This document shows positions 7,717-15,098 of a stretch of 64,000 nt of DNA, piece after piece. The position numbers and the translations under genes are program-made. How positions within the stretch are numbered: position 1 is the first letter of the stretch; each line of letters opens with the position of its first letter. The notes under the pieces are model-generated. The model had not been told where the DNA came from. It was given only the letters and a program-made list of their open reading frames with translations, and made no database searches. This DNA is from Rhizobium tibeticum (lineage in GTDB: Bacteria; Pseudomonadota; Alphaproteobacteria; Rhizobiales; Rhizobiaceae), in NCBI RefSeq assembly GCF_900110205.1, contig NZ_FOCV01000015.1, forward strand, positions 1 to 64,000, in the 5' to 3' direction.

Positions 7717-9702
7717 ATGTCTAAGCTGTTTCCGCGTCTGAATTCGCCCGTCGGACTTCGAGGACGGACGCTGCGAAACCGTATCGTGTTCGGGGCGCAT
7801 ACGGCCAACATGGCCCGTGACGGGATGCCGACAGAACAGCACGTCGCCTACTATGCAGAGCGAGCGATCGGCGGCGCCGCGATGATCGTCGTCGAGCCGA
7901 TGCCCGTCCACCCGGCCGCAGTGCTGACTCGGGGCAACTTCCGCCCCGGCGACGACGCCGTCATTCCGCACTTCAAGCGCGTGACCGCGGCGATCAAGAA
8001 CAACGGCGCCGTCGCGATCCAGCAGCTCTACCATGTCGGAGCGCATGGGGACTCCGACAACTCCTACCATGCCCACTGGTCACCGTCAGGTCTTCCGAGC
8101 TACCATGACAGCGACGGATCGCACCCGATGAGCGAGGCCGAGATCTGGGAGACCATAAGGGGATTCACCGATGCGGCGAGGCGCTGTCGCGACGCCGGTT
8201 TCGATGGCGTCGAGGTCTGGGCGGCCTACCTAGGTCTCGTCGACCAGTTCTGGACGCCCTGGTCGAACCGGAGAGAGGACAAATGGGGCGGCTCACTGGA
8301 GAACCGTACGCGGTTCTCGCGCGCGATCATGGAAGGGATCAGAGCCGAATGCGGTTCCGACTTCATCATCGGGCTGGCGATCAGCGATGAACCCGATCAT
8401 AGCGTCGCCCTATCCCGTGATGAACTCGCCGAGATCGTCGCGCTGCACGACGAGCTTGGTCTGGTGGACTACGTCACATGCGGCTCGGGAGGTTATCTCG
8501 ACTTCCATAAGCTCATGCCGACCTTCGTCTATCCGGAAAAGCTCGGCGCCGACCTGGCCGCCACGATCAAGCTGTCGGTCAGGCACGCCCTCGTCATAGC
8601 GGAGAGCCACATCAGGACGCCGGAGAATGCCGAGACCATCCTTGGCGAAGGGGCGTCCGACCTCGTCTCCATCGTTCGCGGCCAGATCGCCGATCCCCAT
8701 CTTGCGCGAAAGGCTGGAGACGATCGTCCGCAGGACATCCGTGGCTGCATATCCTGCAATCAGATGTGCTGGGGACGTCGCTCGCGCGACTATTGGATAA
8801 GCTGTCTCATCAATCCATCGGCAGGCCGGGAGCATCTTTGGGGCGGCGACCGTTTCACGCCCACCAACGATCCAAAGCGCCTTCTGGTCGTGGGCGCCGG
8901 CCCGGCCGGCCTCGAGGCGGCACGAGCCTCGGCAGAGCGAGGTCACCATGTGATCCTGGCGGAGGCCTCCAGTCGGCTGGGCGGCAACTTCCTGCTCGCC
9001 GGCATGCAGCCGCGCCGCGCACAGATCCTTGATCTGATCGAATGGTACGACCGGCAGCTCACCAAGCTCCAGGTCGATGTACGATTGAACACTTACGTCG
9101 ACGCCGCCGACATCGATGATCTGGGCGTCGACGTCGTGATCATGGCGACGGGCTCCTATTCGCCTGAGACCGGATTTCAGAAGGCGCTGCCCGCCGTCGA
9201 AGCGCTGCCTGGTATTGAGAAAGGAAATGTCTTCACAGTCGAGGCGGTCATGGCGAGACAGGCAAGACCGGGAAAGCGGGTCTTGCTTTTGGACGAAGGT
9301 GGAGGATGGCGCGGCGGCGGCACGGCATGGAAACTCGCTGAAGATGGTCACACCGTCACCATCCTGTCGCCGGACCCGTTGATTGGGAAGGAGTTGCTGC
9401 GGACCACGGCCGATGTTCCTCTTCGGAAGGCGCTGAGGAAGCTCGGCGTGACTTGGCACCTCGAAGTCAGCGTGACGGAATGGCACGGCAATGGTGTCAC
9501 GTTGCTCGATCACAATACAGGAGAGACCCAGTTCGTCGAAGGCGACTGCCTTGTCCTGGCGACCACCAACCTCCCCGCAAATTGGCTCGCTGAAGAGGTT
9601 CGCCCCACAGGCCGGCGGATGATCGAGATCGGTGACTGCGCAGCGCCACGGCAGGCTCCGTATGCATTCTACGAAGGCAGGAAGGCGGCTCTCGCACTAT
9701 GA
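7717..9702 (+). CDS. NADH:flavin oxidoreductase/demethylase, TMADH-DgcA family
   Basis: A 661-residue protein with the same layout as the StcD-like protein at 778-2814: FMN barrel (about 1-370), a Cys-rich Fe-S segment and an FAD/NAD-binding domain (VGAGPAG at 392-398). Here the cluster motif is the full four-Cys form, C344-x2-C347-x3-C351-x11-C363, as in trimethylamine dehydrogenase and 2,4-dienoyl-CoA reductase. GAGGATAGACG precedes the ATG. It is coupled to the following gene by an ATGA overlap. It probably removes a methyl group from an N-methyl amine or imino acid made from the imported betaine; the precise substrate is unknown. Confidence 0.75.
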   Translation: MSKLFPRLNSPVGLRGRTLRNRIVFGAHTANMARDGMPTEQHVAYYAERAIGGAAMIVVEPMPVHPAAVLTRGNFRPGDDAVIPHFKRVTAAIKNNGAVAIQQLYHVGAHGDSDNSYHAHWSPSGLPSYHDSDGSHPMSEAEIWETIRGFTDAARRCRDAGFDGVEVWAAYLGLVDQFWTPWSNRREDKWGGSLENRTRFSRAIMEGIRAECGSDFIIGLAISDEPDHSVALSRDELAEIVALHDELGLVDYVTCGSGGYLDFHKLMPTFVYPEKLGADLAATIKLSVRHALVIAESHIRTPENAETILGEGASDLVSIVRGQIADPHLARKAGDDRPQDIRGCISCNQMCWGRRSRDYWISCLINPSAGREHLWGGDRFTPTNDPKRLLVVGAGPAGLEAARASAERGHHVILAEASSRLGGNFLLAGMQPRRAQILDLIEWYDRQLTKLQVDVRLNTYVDAADIDDLGVDVVIMATGSYSPETGFQKALPAVEALPGIEKGNVFTVEAVMARQARPGKRVLLLDEGGGWRGGGTAWKLAEDGHTVTILSPDPLIGKELLRTTADVPLRKALRKLGVTWHLEVSVTEWHGNGVTLLDHNTGETQFVEGDCLVLATTNLPANWLAEEVRPTGRRMIEIGDCAAPRQAPYAFYEGRKAALAL

Positions 9703-10706
9703 TGCAGGACACCATGACAATGCTTTCGGCAGATGAAGCCGTAAAGCTTACGACCCGCGCCTGCATCGCATGCGGAGCCAGCCCTGCCATGGCGGCTTCG
9801 CTCGTCACCGCCACTCTTTCGGCGGCCCGTTTCGGGCACAAAGATCTCGGATTTCCTCACTTGATGGATTACCTGGAGGCCTTAAAGGCTGGCCGCATCA
9901 ATGGAAACGCGCGACCCAGCATATGGCCGGTCCTCCCCGCGTTCGTTCACGCGGATGCTGATGGCGGCATCGCCCAGCTACCGTTCGACCTTGCCTACGA
10001 CGACTTCCGTAAGAGGGTATCCACTTTCGGCGTGGCCTTGTACTCCCAGAAAAACAGCTACACCGCCGGCGAACTCGGTTACTACGTCAGGCGACTTGCG
10101 CTCGATGGGATCGTGTCAATCGCCGTCGCCAACGGCCCCGCCCTCATGACGACCGCGGGGTCGGGAAAGAGAGTCTACTGCACGAACCCGATCGCGTTTG
10201 GCGTGCCGACGGGCGCCGGCCAGGCCCCTGTTGTCATCGACCAGGCATCCAGCGCCACCGCCTTTGTCAGAGTGAAACGCGCGGCCGATCTGCATCAGGA
10301 GATTCCGGAAGGGTGGGCAGTCGATCGATCCGGCCAGCCGACGACTGATGCGCGCGAGGCGATCGAGGGCGCGCTTCTCCCCTTCGGCGGCTACAAGGGC
10401 GCCAACATCGCGCTGATCGTCGAACTTCTTGCCGCCGGCCTTTCTGGCTCCTCCTGGTCGATCGACGGTGCGGACTTCCTGACCGGAGACCGCTCGCCCG
10501 ACACTGGCATGACGATCATCGCGATTGCGCCCACCGCCGCTGACAAAGGTTTTTCAGAACGCGTCCGAACGCATGTCGAGCGCCTGACGGACGTCGGCGT
10601 CCACGTTCCAACCCAGAGCGTAGAAACAGACAGCGAGACATTGGATCTGGAAGTTTCGGAGGGTCACTTGAGGGTTCTCCGAGAGATAGTGTTCGACGCG
10701 TGCTAG
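9699..10706 (+). CDS. Ldh_2-family dehydrogenase, likely pyrroline/piperideine-2-carboxylate reductase
   Basis: A 335-residue member of the malate/L-lactate/ureidoglycolate dehydrogenase family (YlbC/DpkA type). The N-terminal GHKDLGFPHLMDYL segment and the central CTNPIAFGVPTG and LLPFGGYKGANIAL motifs are diagnostic. DpkA members reduce 1-pyrroline-2-carboxylate to proline or piperideine-2-carboxylate to pipecolate with NAD(P)H, which fits an operon for proline-betaine breakdown. The start overlaps the preceding stop (ATGA). It closes the rightward operon; an alternative role as another 2-hydroxyacid dehydrogenase cannot be excluded. Confidence 0.7.
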   Translation: MMQDTMTMLSADEAVKLTTRACIACGASPAMAASLVTATLSAARFGHKDLGFPHLMDYLEALKAGRINGNARPSIWPVLPAFVHADADGGIAQLPFDLAYDDFRKRVSTFGVALYSQKNSYTAGELGYYVRRLALDGIVSIAVANGPALMTTAGSGKRVYCTNPIAFGVPTGAGQAPVVIDQASSATAFVRVKRAADLHQEIPEGWAVDRSGQPTTDAREAIEGALLPFGGYKGANIALIVELLAAGLSGSSWSIDGADFLTGDRSPDTGMTIIAIAPTAADKGFSERVRTHVERLTDVGVHVPTQSVETDSETLDLEVSEGHLRVLREIVFDAC

Positions 10707-11025
10707 TCGCGCGCCCTCTTTCCCTTCGCGGGACTGCGCTCGAAGGACCATCCGGCGAGTAGCTCGTGGACGTTCTTCACGTCAATTTGAACGCGCAGGT
10801 CATAGTCAATCGCAGAGCAAACCACTTTACAAGCCGACTGGGCACTTTAACGATGTTGATGAGCCCGGTAGTGCCGACAGCAAGCGGCGAGCCGCCCGTC
10901 AGAACGTCATTCTTGACTTGAATTTATCATGGGCAAGCTTTGCCCCTCGCGTGGATCCGCGATCGTCGAGGCGTGTCGAAACACCGAGCGACTGTGACCG
11001 CGTCTCAAGCCCGCTCGTCGCCATG
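10707..11025. other. Gap between convergent operons, no convincing gene
   Basis: The minus strand holds short open stretches with protein-like composition (for example a 40-codon frame ending near 10704 that contains HELLAGWSFERSP, and a second frame containing LAVGTTGLINIV). They sit in different frames and have no supported start. This may be the 3' part of a decayed gene. No clear terminator hairpin was seen. Confidence 0.3.
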
Positions 11026-12006
11026 TCAGGAAAACCTGTGCTCCTTGCCTTTCGAAGGTGACGCAAACAGCGTTTCTCCGATCGAAATCGGGCGATCGCC
11101 ATCCGTGCGAACGACCAGCGATGGCAGGTCAGGGACGTCAAGATAGACAACGGTGTCTGCACCGAGCCTTTCGATGTGCCGCACGACACCACGCCACTTT
11201 CCCTCCATCGTAGAAAGCGAAATGTGCTCAGGGCGGACGCCATACGTCCGGCATCCTTCCCTTGCGGCCACCTCCCCCTCGAAAATATTCATTTTGGGCG
11301 AACTGATAAAGCCGGCAACGAACGGGGTGGCCGGGTGGTTGTAGAGTGTCATCGGCGTTCCGATCTGCTCGATTTTTCCACCGTCGAGGACGACGATCTT
11401 GTCGGCCATGGTCATCGCCTCGACCTGGTCGTGGGTGACGTAGATCATCGTCGCGCCGAGCTTGGCGTGGAGTTCGGTGAGTTCGATGCGCATCTGCGAG
11501 CGCAAAGAAGCGTCGAGGTTGGACAGCGGCTCATCGAACAGGAAGACTTTTGGATTTCGGATGATGGCCCGACCGATTGCGACGCGCTGGCGCTGGCCGC
11601 CAGACAGTGCCTTGGGTTTTCGATCCAGCAGATGGGAAAGCTGAAGAATGTCGGCGGTCTGCTTGACCTTCTCGGCGATCTCCGCCTTGGGACGTTTGGC
11701 AAGCGACAGGCCGAAGCCGATGTTTTCGCCAACCGTCAAATGCGGGTAGAGCGCATAGGATTGGAAGACCATGGCGATACCGCGCTTTGAAGGTTCGGCG
11801 TCGGTAACGTCCTTGCCGCCGATGAATACCTTTCCCGAACTCGATGTTTCAAGTCCTGAAATGATCCTCAGCAAAGTCGACTTCCCGCAGCCTGAAGGAC
11901 CGACGAAGACGCAGAACTCTCCCGCATCCACCGTCAGATCGACACCTTTCATCACATCCAGGCTGCCGAAGCTCTTGCGGACATTTTCAAGCACCACGCT
12001 TGTCAT
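11026..12006 (-). CDS. Sugar ABC transporter ATP-binding protein (UgpC/MsmK type)
   Basis: A 326-residue CUT1-type ATPase. Walker A GPSGCGKST at 36-44, the LSGGQRQRVAIGRA signature, Walker B VFLFDEPLSNLDA and the switch His in YVTHDQVEAMT are intact. A C-terminal TOBE-type region (about 240-326) contains the usual YGVRPEHI segment and is somewhat shorter than in typical 350-370-residue members. The start lies 3 bp after the stop of the MalG-type permease gene. It is the last gene of the operon led by the rhamnosidase and powers the importer. Confidence 0.88.
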   Translation of the reverse strand: MTSVVLENVRKSFGSLDVMKGVDLTVDAGEFCVFVGPSGCGKSTLLRIISGLETSSSGKVFIGGKDVTDAEPSKRGIAMVFQSYALYPHLTVGENIGFGLSLAKRPKAEIAEKVKQTADILQLSHLLDRKPKALSGGQRQRVAIGRAIIRNPKVFLFDEPLSNLDASLRSQMRIELTELHAKLGATMIYVTHDQVEAMTMADKIVVLDGGKIEQIGTPMTLYNHPATPFVAGFISSPKMNIFEGEVAAREGCRTYGVRPEHISLSTMEGKWRGVVRHIERLGADTVVYLDVPDLPSLVVRTDGDRPISIGETLFASPSKGKEHRFS

Positions 12007-12009
12007 GGC

Positions 12010-12834
12010 TTATCCTTTCACTGCGCCTGCAGTCATGCCTGCCACGATCTGCCGGTTGAAGAACACGAAAACAATGAGGGGCGGAATGGTCACCAGCAGG
12101 ATGTTCATGAACAAGAGGTTGAACTGTGTCTGGAACTGTCCCTGGAAATTGTAAAGCGTGAGCTGCACCGTTACGTTTTCCCGGCCCGGCAGGTAGTAGA
12201 GTGGATTGGTGAAGTCGTTGAAGATGGCGATCGACTGCACCACGACGACGGTCACCGTGACCGGTTTTAGCAGCGGAAGGACGACCCGGAAAAAGATCTG
12301 CAGCGGTTTGGCGCCGTCGATAATCGCTGCTTCATCGAGATCGCGCGGTATCGTCGCGATGAAGCTTCTAAACAGCAGCACCGTAAATGCCAGACCATAG
12401 GCGACCTGGATCAGGATCATGCCTGATATCGACTTGAAAAGACCAAGCGACTGTAGCACCCAGATGGTGGGCACAACCGCGGGCGGTATCATCAGGCCCG
12501 CAAGAACGCAGCCATAGATCACCGCGTTCCAACGCGAAGGGCGGCGTTGCAAGACGTATCCCACCATCGCGCCAAATAGAACGAGAAGAGTGACAGCGAC
12601 CACCGTGATGACCGTTGAATTGAAATAGGCCAGCAACAACATGTAGTTGCGCGCCTGAAGCACCTCGAGGAAGTTTTCCCAGAGGCGCCATTCAACAGGC
12701 AAGCTGAACATCAGCGACGCAGCGTCCTGCTTTGTCTTGGCTGCCGTGATGAAGATGAACAGGAAGGGCAGCACGAAGAGGACGCAGCAGGCGAGAAGCG
12801 CTACGACGCCCGTGTAAAGTTGGCGACGCTTCAA
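12010..12834 (-). CDS. Sugar ABC transporter permease (MalG type)
   Basis: About 274 residues with six predicted membrane spans and the EAA motif (LDEAAIIDGAKPLQIFFRVVL) of CUT1 permeases. I choose the TTG at 12834 because AAGGAGG lies 7 nt before it, and this codon overlaps the stop of the preceding gene (TTGA). An in-frame ATG at 12861 would give nine more residues but has no ribosome site. With the MalF-type protein it forms the channel of the importer. Confidence 0.85.
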   Translation of the reverse strand: MKRRQLYTGVVALLACCVLFVLPFLFIFITAAKTKQDAASLMFSLPVEWRLWENFLEVLQARNYMLLLAYFNSTVITVVAVTLLVLFGAMVGYVLQRRPSRWNAVIYGCVLAGLMIPPAVVPTIWVLQSLGLFKSISGMILIQVAYGLAFTVLLFRSFIATIPRDLDEAAIIDGAKPLQIFFRVVLPLLKPVTVTVVVVQSIAIFNDFTNPLYYLPGRENVTVQLTLYNFQGQFQTQFNLLFMNILLVTIPPLIVFVFFNRQIVAGMTAGAVKG

Positions 12835-13694
12835 AGCTCCACCTCCTTGCGGTTGAACCATACCGTAAGAGGCAAGACGATTAGCCCTATGAGGACGAAC
12901 AGGATGACGTTTCCGGCTGTCGACAACCCATAAAAACCGGCTTGGTACTGCTTGTAGATGACGCTCGCCAGCACATCGGAGGAAAAGCCTGGCCCACCAC
13001 GCGTCATTGCCCAGATCAGATCGAAACTCCGCAGTCCACCGATCAGCGACAGCGTAATGACCGTAACGGTGGCGGGCTTCACCAGTGGAACGGTGACGCG
13101 GAAGAACATCTGCCGAGGGGTCGCGCCATCGATTCTGGCGGCTTCATAGTAATCTGGGCTGATGGAGGCGAGCCCTGCGATGAAGATGACCGTGGCAAGC
13201 CCGATGCCCTTCCAAAGATCGACGAAGACGATGGAATAGAGTGCTAGCGCCGGATCTGTCAGCCAACCCGGACCGTGAATACCTATGGCAGCAAGGGCCA
13301 CGTTGATGAGGCCCCGGGTCGGGTGCATCAAAACCGAAAACGTGATCCCGACGCCGATGGTCGACACGAGGACCGGGAAGAAAATAACCGTCCGCAGGAA
13401 CCCCTGCGCCCAAAGACCCGACGTCAACAACACTGCCAGGAGCAAGCCCAGAACCGTTTTCGTGCCGGAGGTCAGCACGGCATAAATGACGGTGTTGATA
13501 AGGCCCTGGATCAGAAACGGCTCACGGAAAAATTGCCGGTAGTTTTCCAGACCGATGAACTGCGTGGAAAAGAGGTCCCACCGCGTCAGGCTGAACCAGA
13601 AAGAGGCGATCGTCGGCGCCAGAAAGAGAACGGTAAAAACCACCGCCGCTGGCAGGACAAACCAGTAGGGATAAGGCGATTTGCGCGTAACCAT
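12831..13694 (-). CDS. Sugar ABC transporter permease (MalF type)
   Basis: A 287-residue membrane protein with six predicted spans and a CUT1 EAA motif (YYEAARIDGATPRQMFFRVTV). AAGGAG precedes the ATG. It lies downstream of the binding-protein gene, from which it is separated by a perfect stem-loop, and overlaps the MalG-type gene by 4 bp if the TTG start is used there. It pairs with that protein to form the translocation pore. Confidence 0.88.
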   Translation of the reverse strand: MVTRKSPYPYWFVLPAAVVFTVLFLAPTIASFWFSLTRWDLFSTQFIGLENYRQFFREPFLIQGLINTVIYAVLTSGTKTVLGLLLAVLLTSGLWAQGFLRTVIFFPVLVSTIGVGITFSVLMHPTRGLINVALAAIGIHGPGWLTDPALALYSIVFVDLWKGIGLATVIFIAGLASISPDYYEAARIDGATPRQMFFRVTVPLVKPATVTVITLSLIGGLRSFDLIWAMTRGGPGFSSDVLASVIYKQYQAGFYGLSTAGNVILFVLIGLIVLPLTVWFNRKEVEL

Positions 13695-13710
13695 GAGGTC
13701 TCCTTGAAAA

Positions 13711-13737
13711 CCCCACCCGGACCAGCACCGGGTGGGG
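13711..13737 (-). terminator. Intercistronic stem-loop after the sugar-binding protein gene
   Basis: CCCCACCCGG (13711-13720) and CCGGGTGGGG (13728-13737) form a perfect 10-bp stem with a 7-nt loop, followed on the minus strand by TTTT. It could terminate part of the transcripts after the binding-protein gene or protect its mRNA. Confidence 0.65.
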
Positions 13738-13750
13738 ATCGGCTGGGAGG

Positions 13751-15025
13751 TTACCAGTTGGGCAGGCCGAGCTGCTTGGCCTGCTTCTCGACGTCCTGGT
13801 CGTAGAGAGCTGCCGCGTCCTTGGCCGAACGAATTCCTGTTCCCACTTCAACCGTGATCTGCTCGAGTGCCGGTCCCTTGACAGGCGACAGGAACTCCAA
13901 TGCGGGCGCAGCACGCCCCTCGGTTTCGAAATAGGGCAACATATCGGAAACGACTGGCGGAACATCCTTCGGGAGTTCGCAACCCTTGACCAGATACGGG
14001 CCGGAAGGAACAGCCTTGGCCATGAGGTCGCACGCCTCCTTGGTGCCAACCCAGTCGAGAAATTTCTTGGCTTCCTCGACATGCTCCGACTTTGCCGAGA
14101 CATACAGCGCAGAAGGCATCCACACCGTCAGCCCATTCTTTGCGGCGTCCGTGCCGGGTTGAGCAAAGAAGCCCAAGTCTTTGAGATTGTCGGGAAAGTT
14201 CTGCTGAATGTTGCCGATGCCGAACGTCAGGTTGGGATAATGGGCCGCCTCACCGGTTGCCACCATTCGCATGCCGTCGTCAAACGTCGCGGCGCCGAAG
14301 TCAGGGTTAAGCAGACCGGCTTTTGCAACCTCTTCAAGGTGCTCGAAACCGCGCGTTGCGGCTGGCGTATTGGCATATTTGAGCTTGTTGGCGGTGTAGT
14401 CGGCGGCAAAATTCGGAACCTCGGCCTGGACGTTGTAGTAGTCGGCGAGGACGAAGAGCTGCGAGGTCCAGGTCGTGCCATAGGTCTGCGCGACGGCCAC
14501 CTTTCCGGCTGCCTTGATCTTCTCATTGTTGGCCATGAACTCTGCCCATGTCTTGGGCGGGGTAAGGCCGAGTTCGGCATAAATCTTGCGATTGTAAAAG
14601 ATGCCGCCACCCATGGCAGGACCAAACGGCGTTCCGCGCACGTGGCCATCGGGGCTGGTGACCACCTTCTTGAAGCTGTCGAGGATGCCGGCCTGTGATG
14701 GAAGGTCAGAAAGGTCTGCCAGCGTGGATTGCGGCTTCAATGCCTGGAAAAGCGAACCGCCATTGTACTGGAAGATATCGGCCATTTCGCCGGTGGCGAG
14801 ACGGGTCTTGATGATGTTGTCACCTTCCGAGCCGCCAGCACGCTGCTCCACGTCAAAGCTCACATCAGGATGCTTTTCGGTATAGGCCTTGGAGACGACG
14901 TCGAACGAGGCGATCGTTTCCGGGTTTGTGTCGATCAGGATGCTGAGCGTCACATCGGCGTGAGCGACACCCGCAGCCAGCGATGTGATGGTTGCGGCAA
15001 GGATGCTGCACTTCGTCATTCTCAT
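13751..15025 (-). CDS. Sugar ABC transporter substrate-binding protein (CUT1)
   Basis: A 424-residue extracellular solute-binding protein (family 1). Residues 1-23 form a signal peptide ending GVAHA before DVTLS. The mature region has the usual family features: an early Q-x-G-x-D-like loop region, GGGIFYNRKIYAELGL and a C-terminal FLSPVKG helix. Start chosen at MRMTKCS after GAGGAGGAA; the frame is open 49 codons upstream without support. Placed between the rhamnosidase and permease genes, it likely binds the rhamnoside or the oligosaccharide released from it. Confidence 0.87.
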   Translation of the reverse strand: MRMTKCSILAATITSLAAGVAHADVTLSILIDTNPETIASFDVVSKAYTEKHPDVSFDVEQRAGGSEGDNIIKTRLATGEMADIFQYNGGSLFQALKPQSTLADLSDLPSQAGILDSFKKVVTSPDGHVRGTPFGPAMGGGIFYNRKIYAELGLTPPKTWAEFMANNEKIKAAGKVAVAQTYGTTWTSQLFVLADYYNVQAEVPNFAADYTANKLKYANTPAATRGFEHLEEVAKAGLLNPDFGAATFDDGMRMVATGEAAHYPNLTFGIGNIQQNFPDNLKDLGFFAQPGTDAAKNGLTVWMPSALYVSAKSEHVEEAKKFLDWVGTKEACDLMAKAVPSGPYLVKGCELPKDVPPVVSDMLPYFETEGRAAPALEFLSPVKGPALEQITVEVGTGIRSAKDAAALYDQDVEKQAKQLGLPNW

Positions 15026-15068
15026 AGTCGTTTCCTCCTCTTGAAGACCGGAATGATTTGGGCTGCTC

Positions 15069-15091
15069 GCTTGCGGGCAAGGACCGCAAGC
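15069..15091 (-). terminator. Intercistronic stem-loop between rhamnosidase and binding-protein genes
   Basis: GCTTGCGG (15069-15076) pairs with CCGCAAGC (15084-15091) around a 7-nt loop. There is no T-tract, so it is more likely a processing or stabilising hairpin than a terminator. Confidence 0.45.
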
Positions 15092-15098
15092 TACCGTA

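Noticed and set aside
8410..9513. 367-codon minus-strand frame opposite the second demethylase-like gene
   Set aside because: Shadow frame; the sense strand encodes clear flavoprotein motifs.
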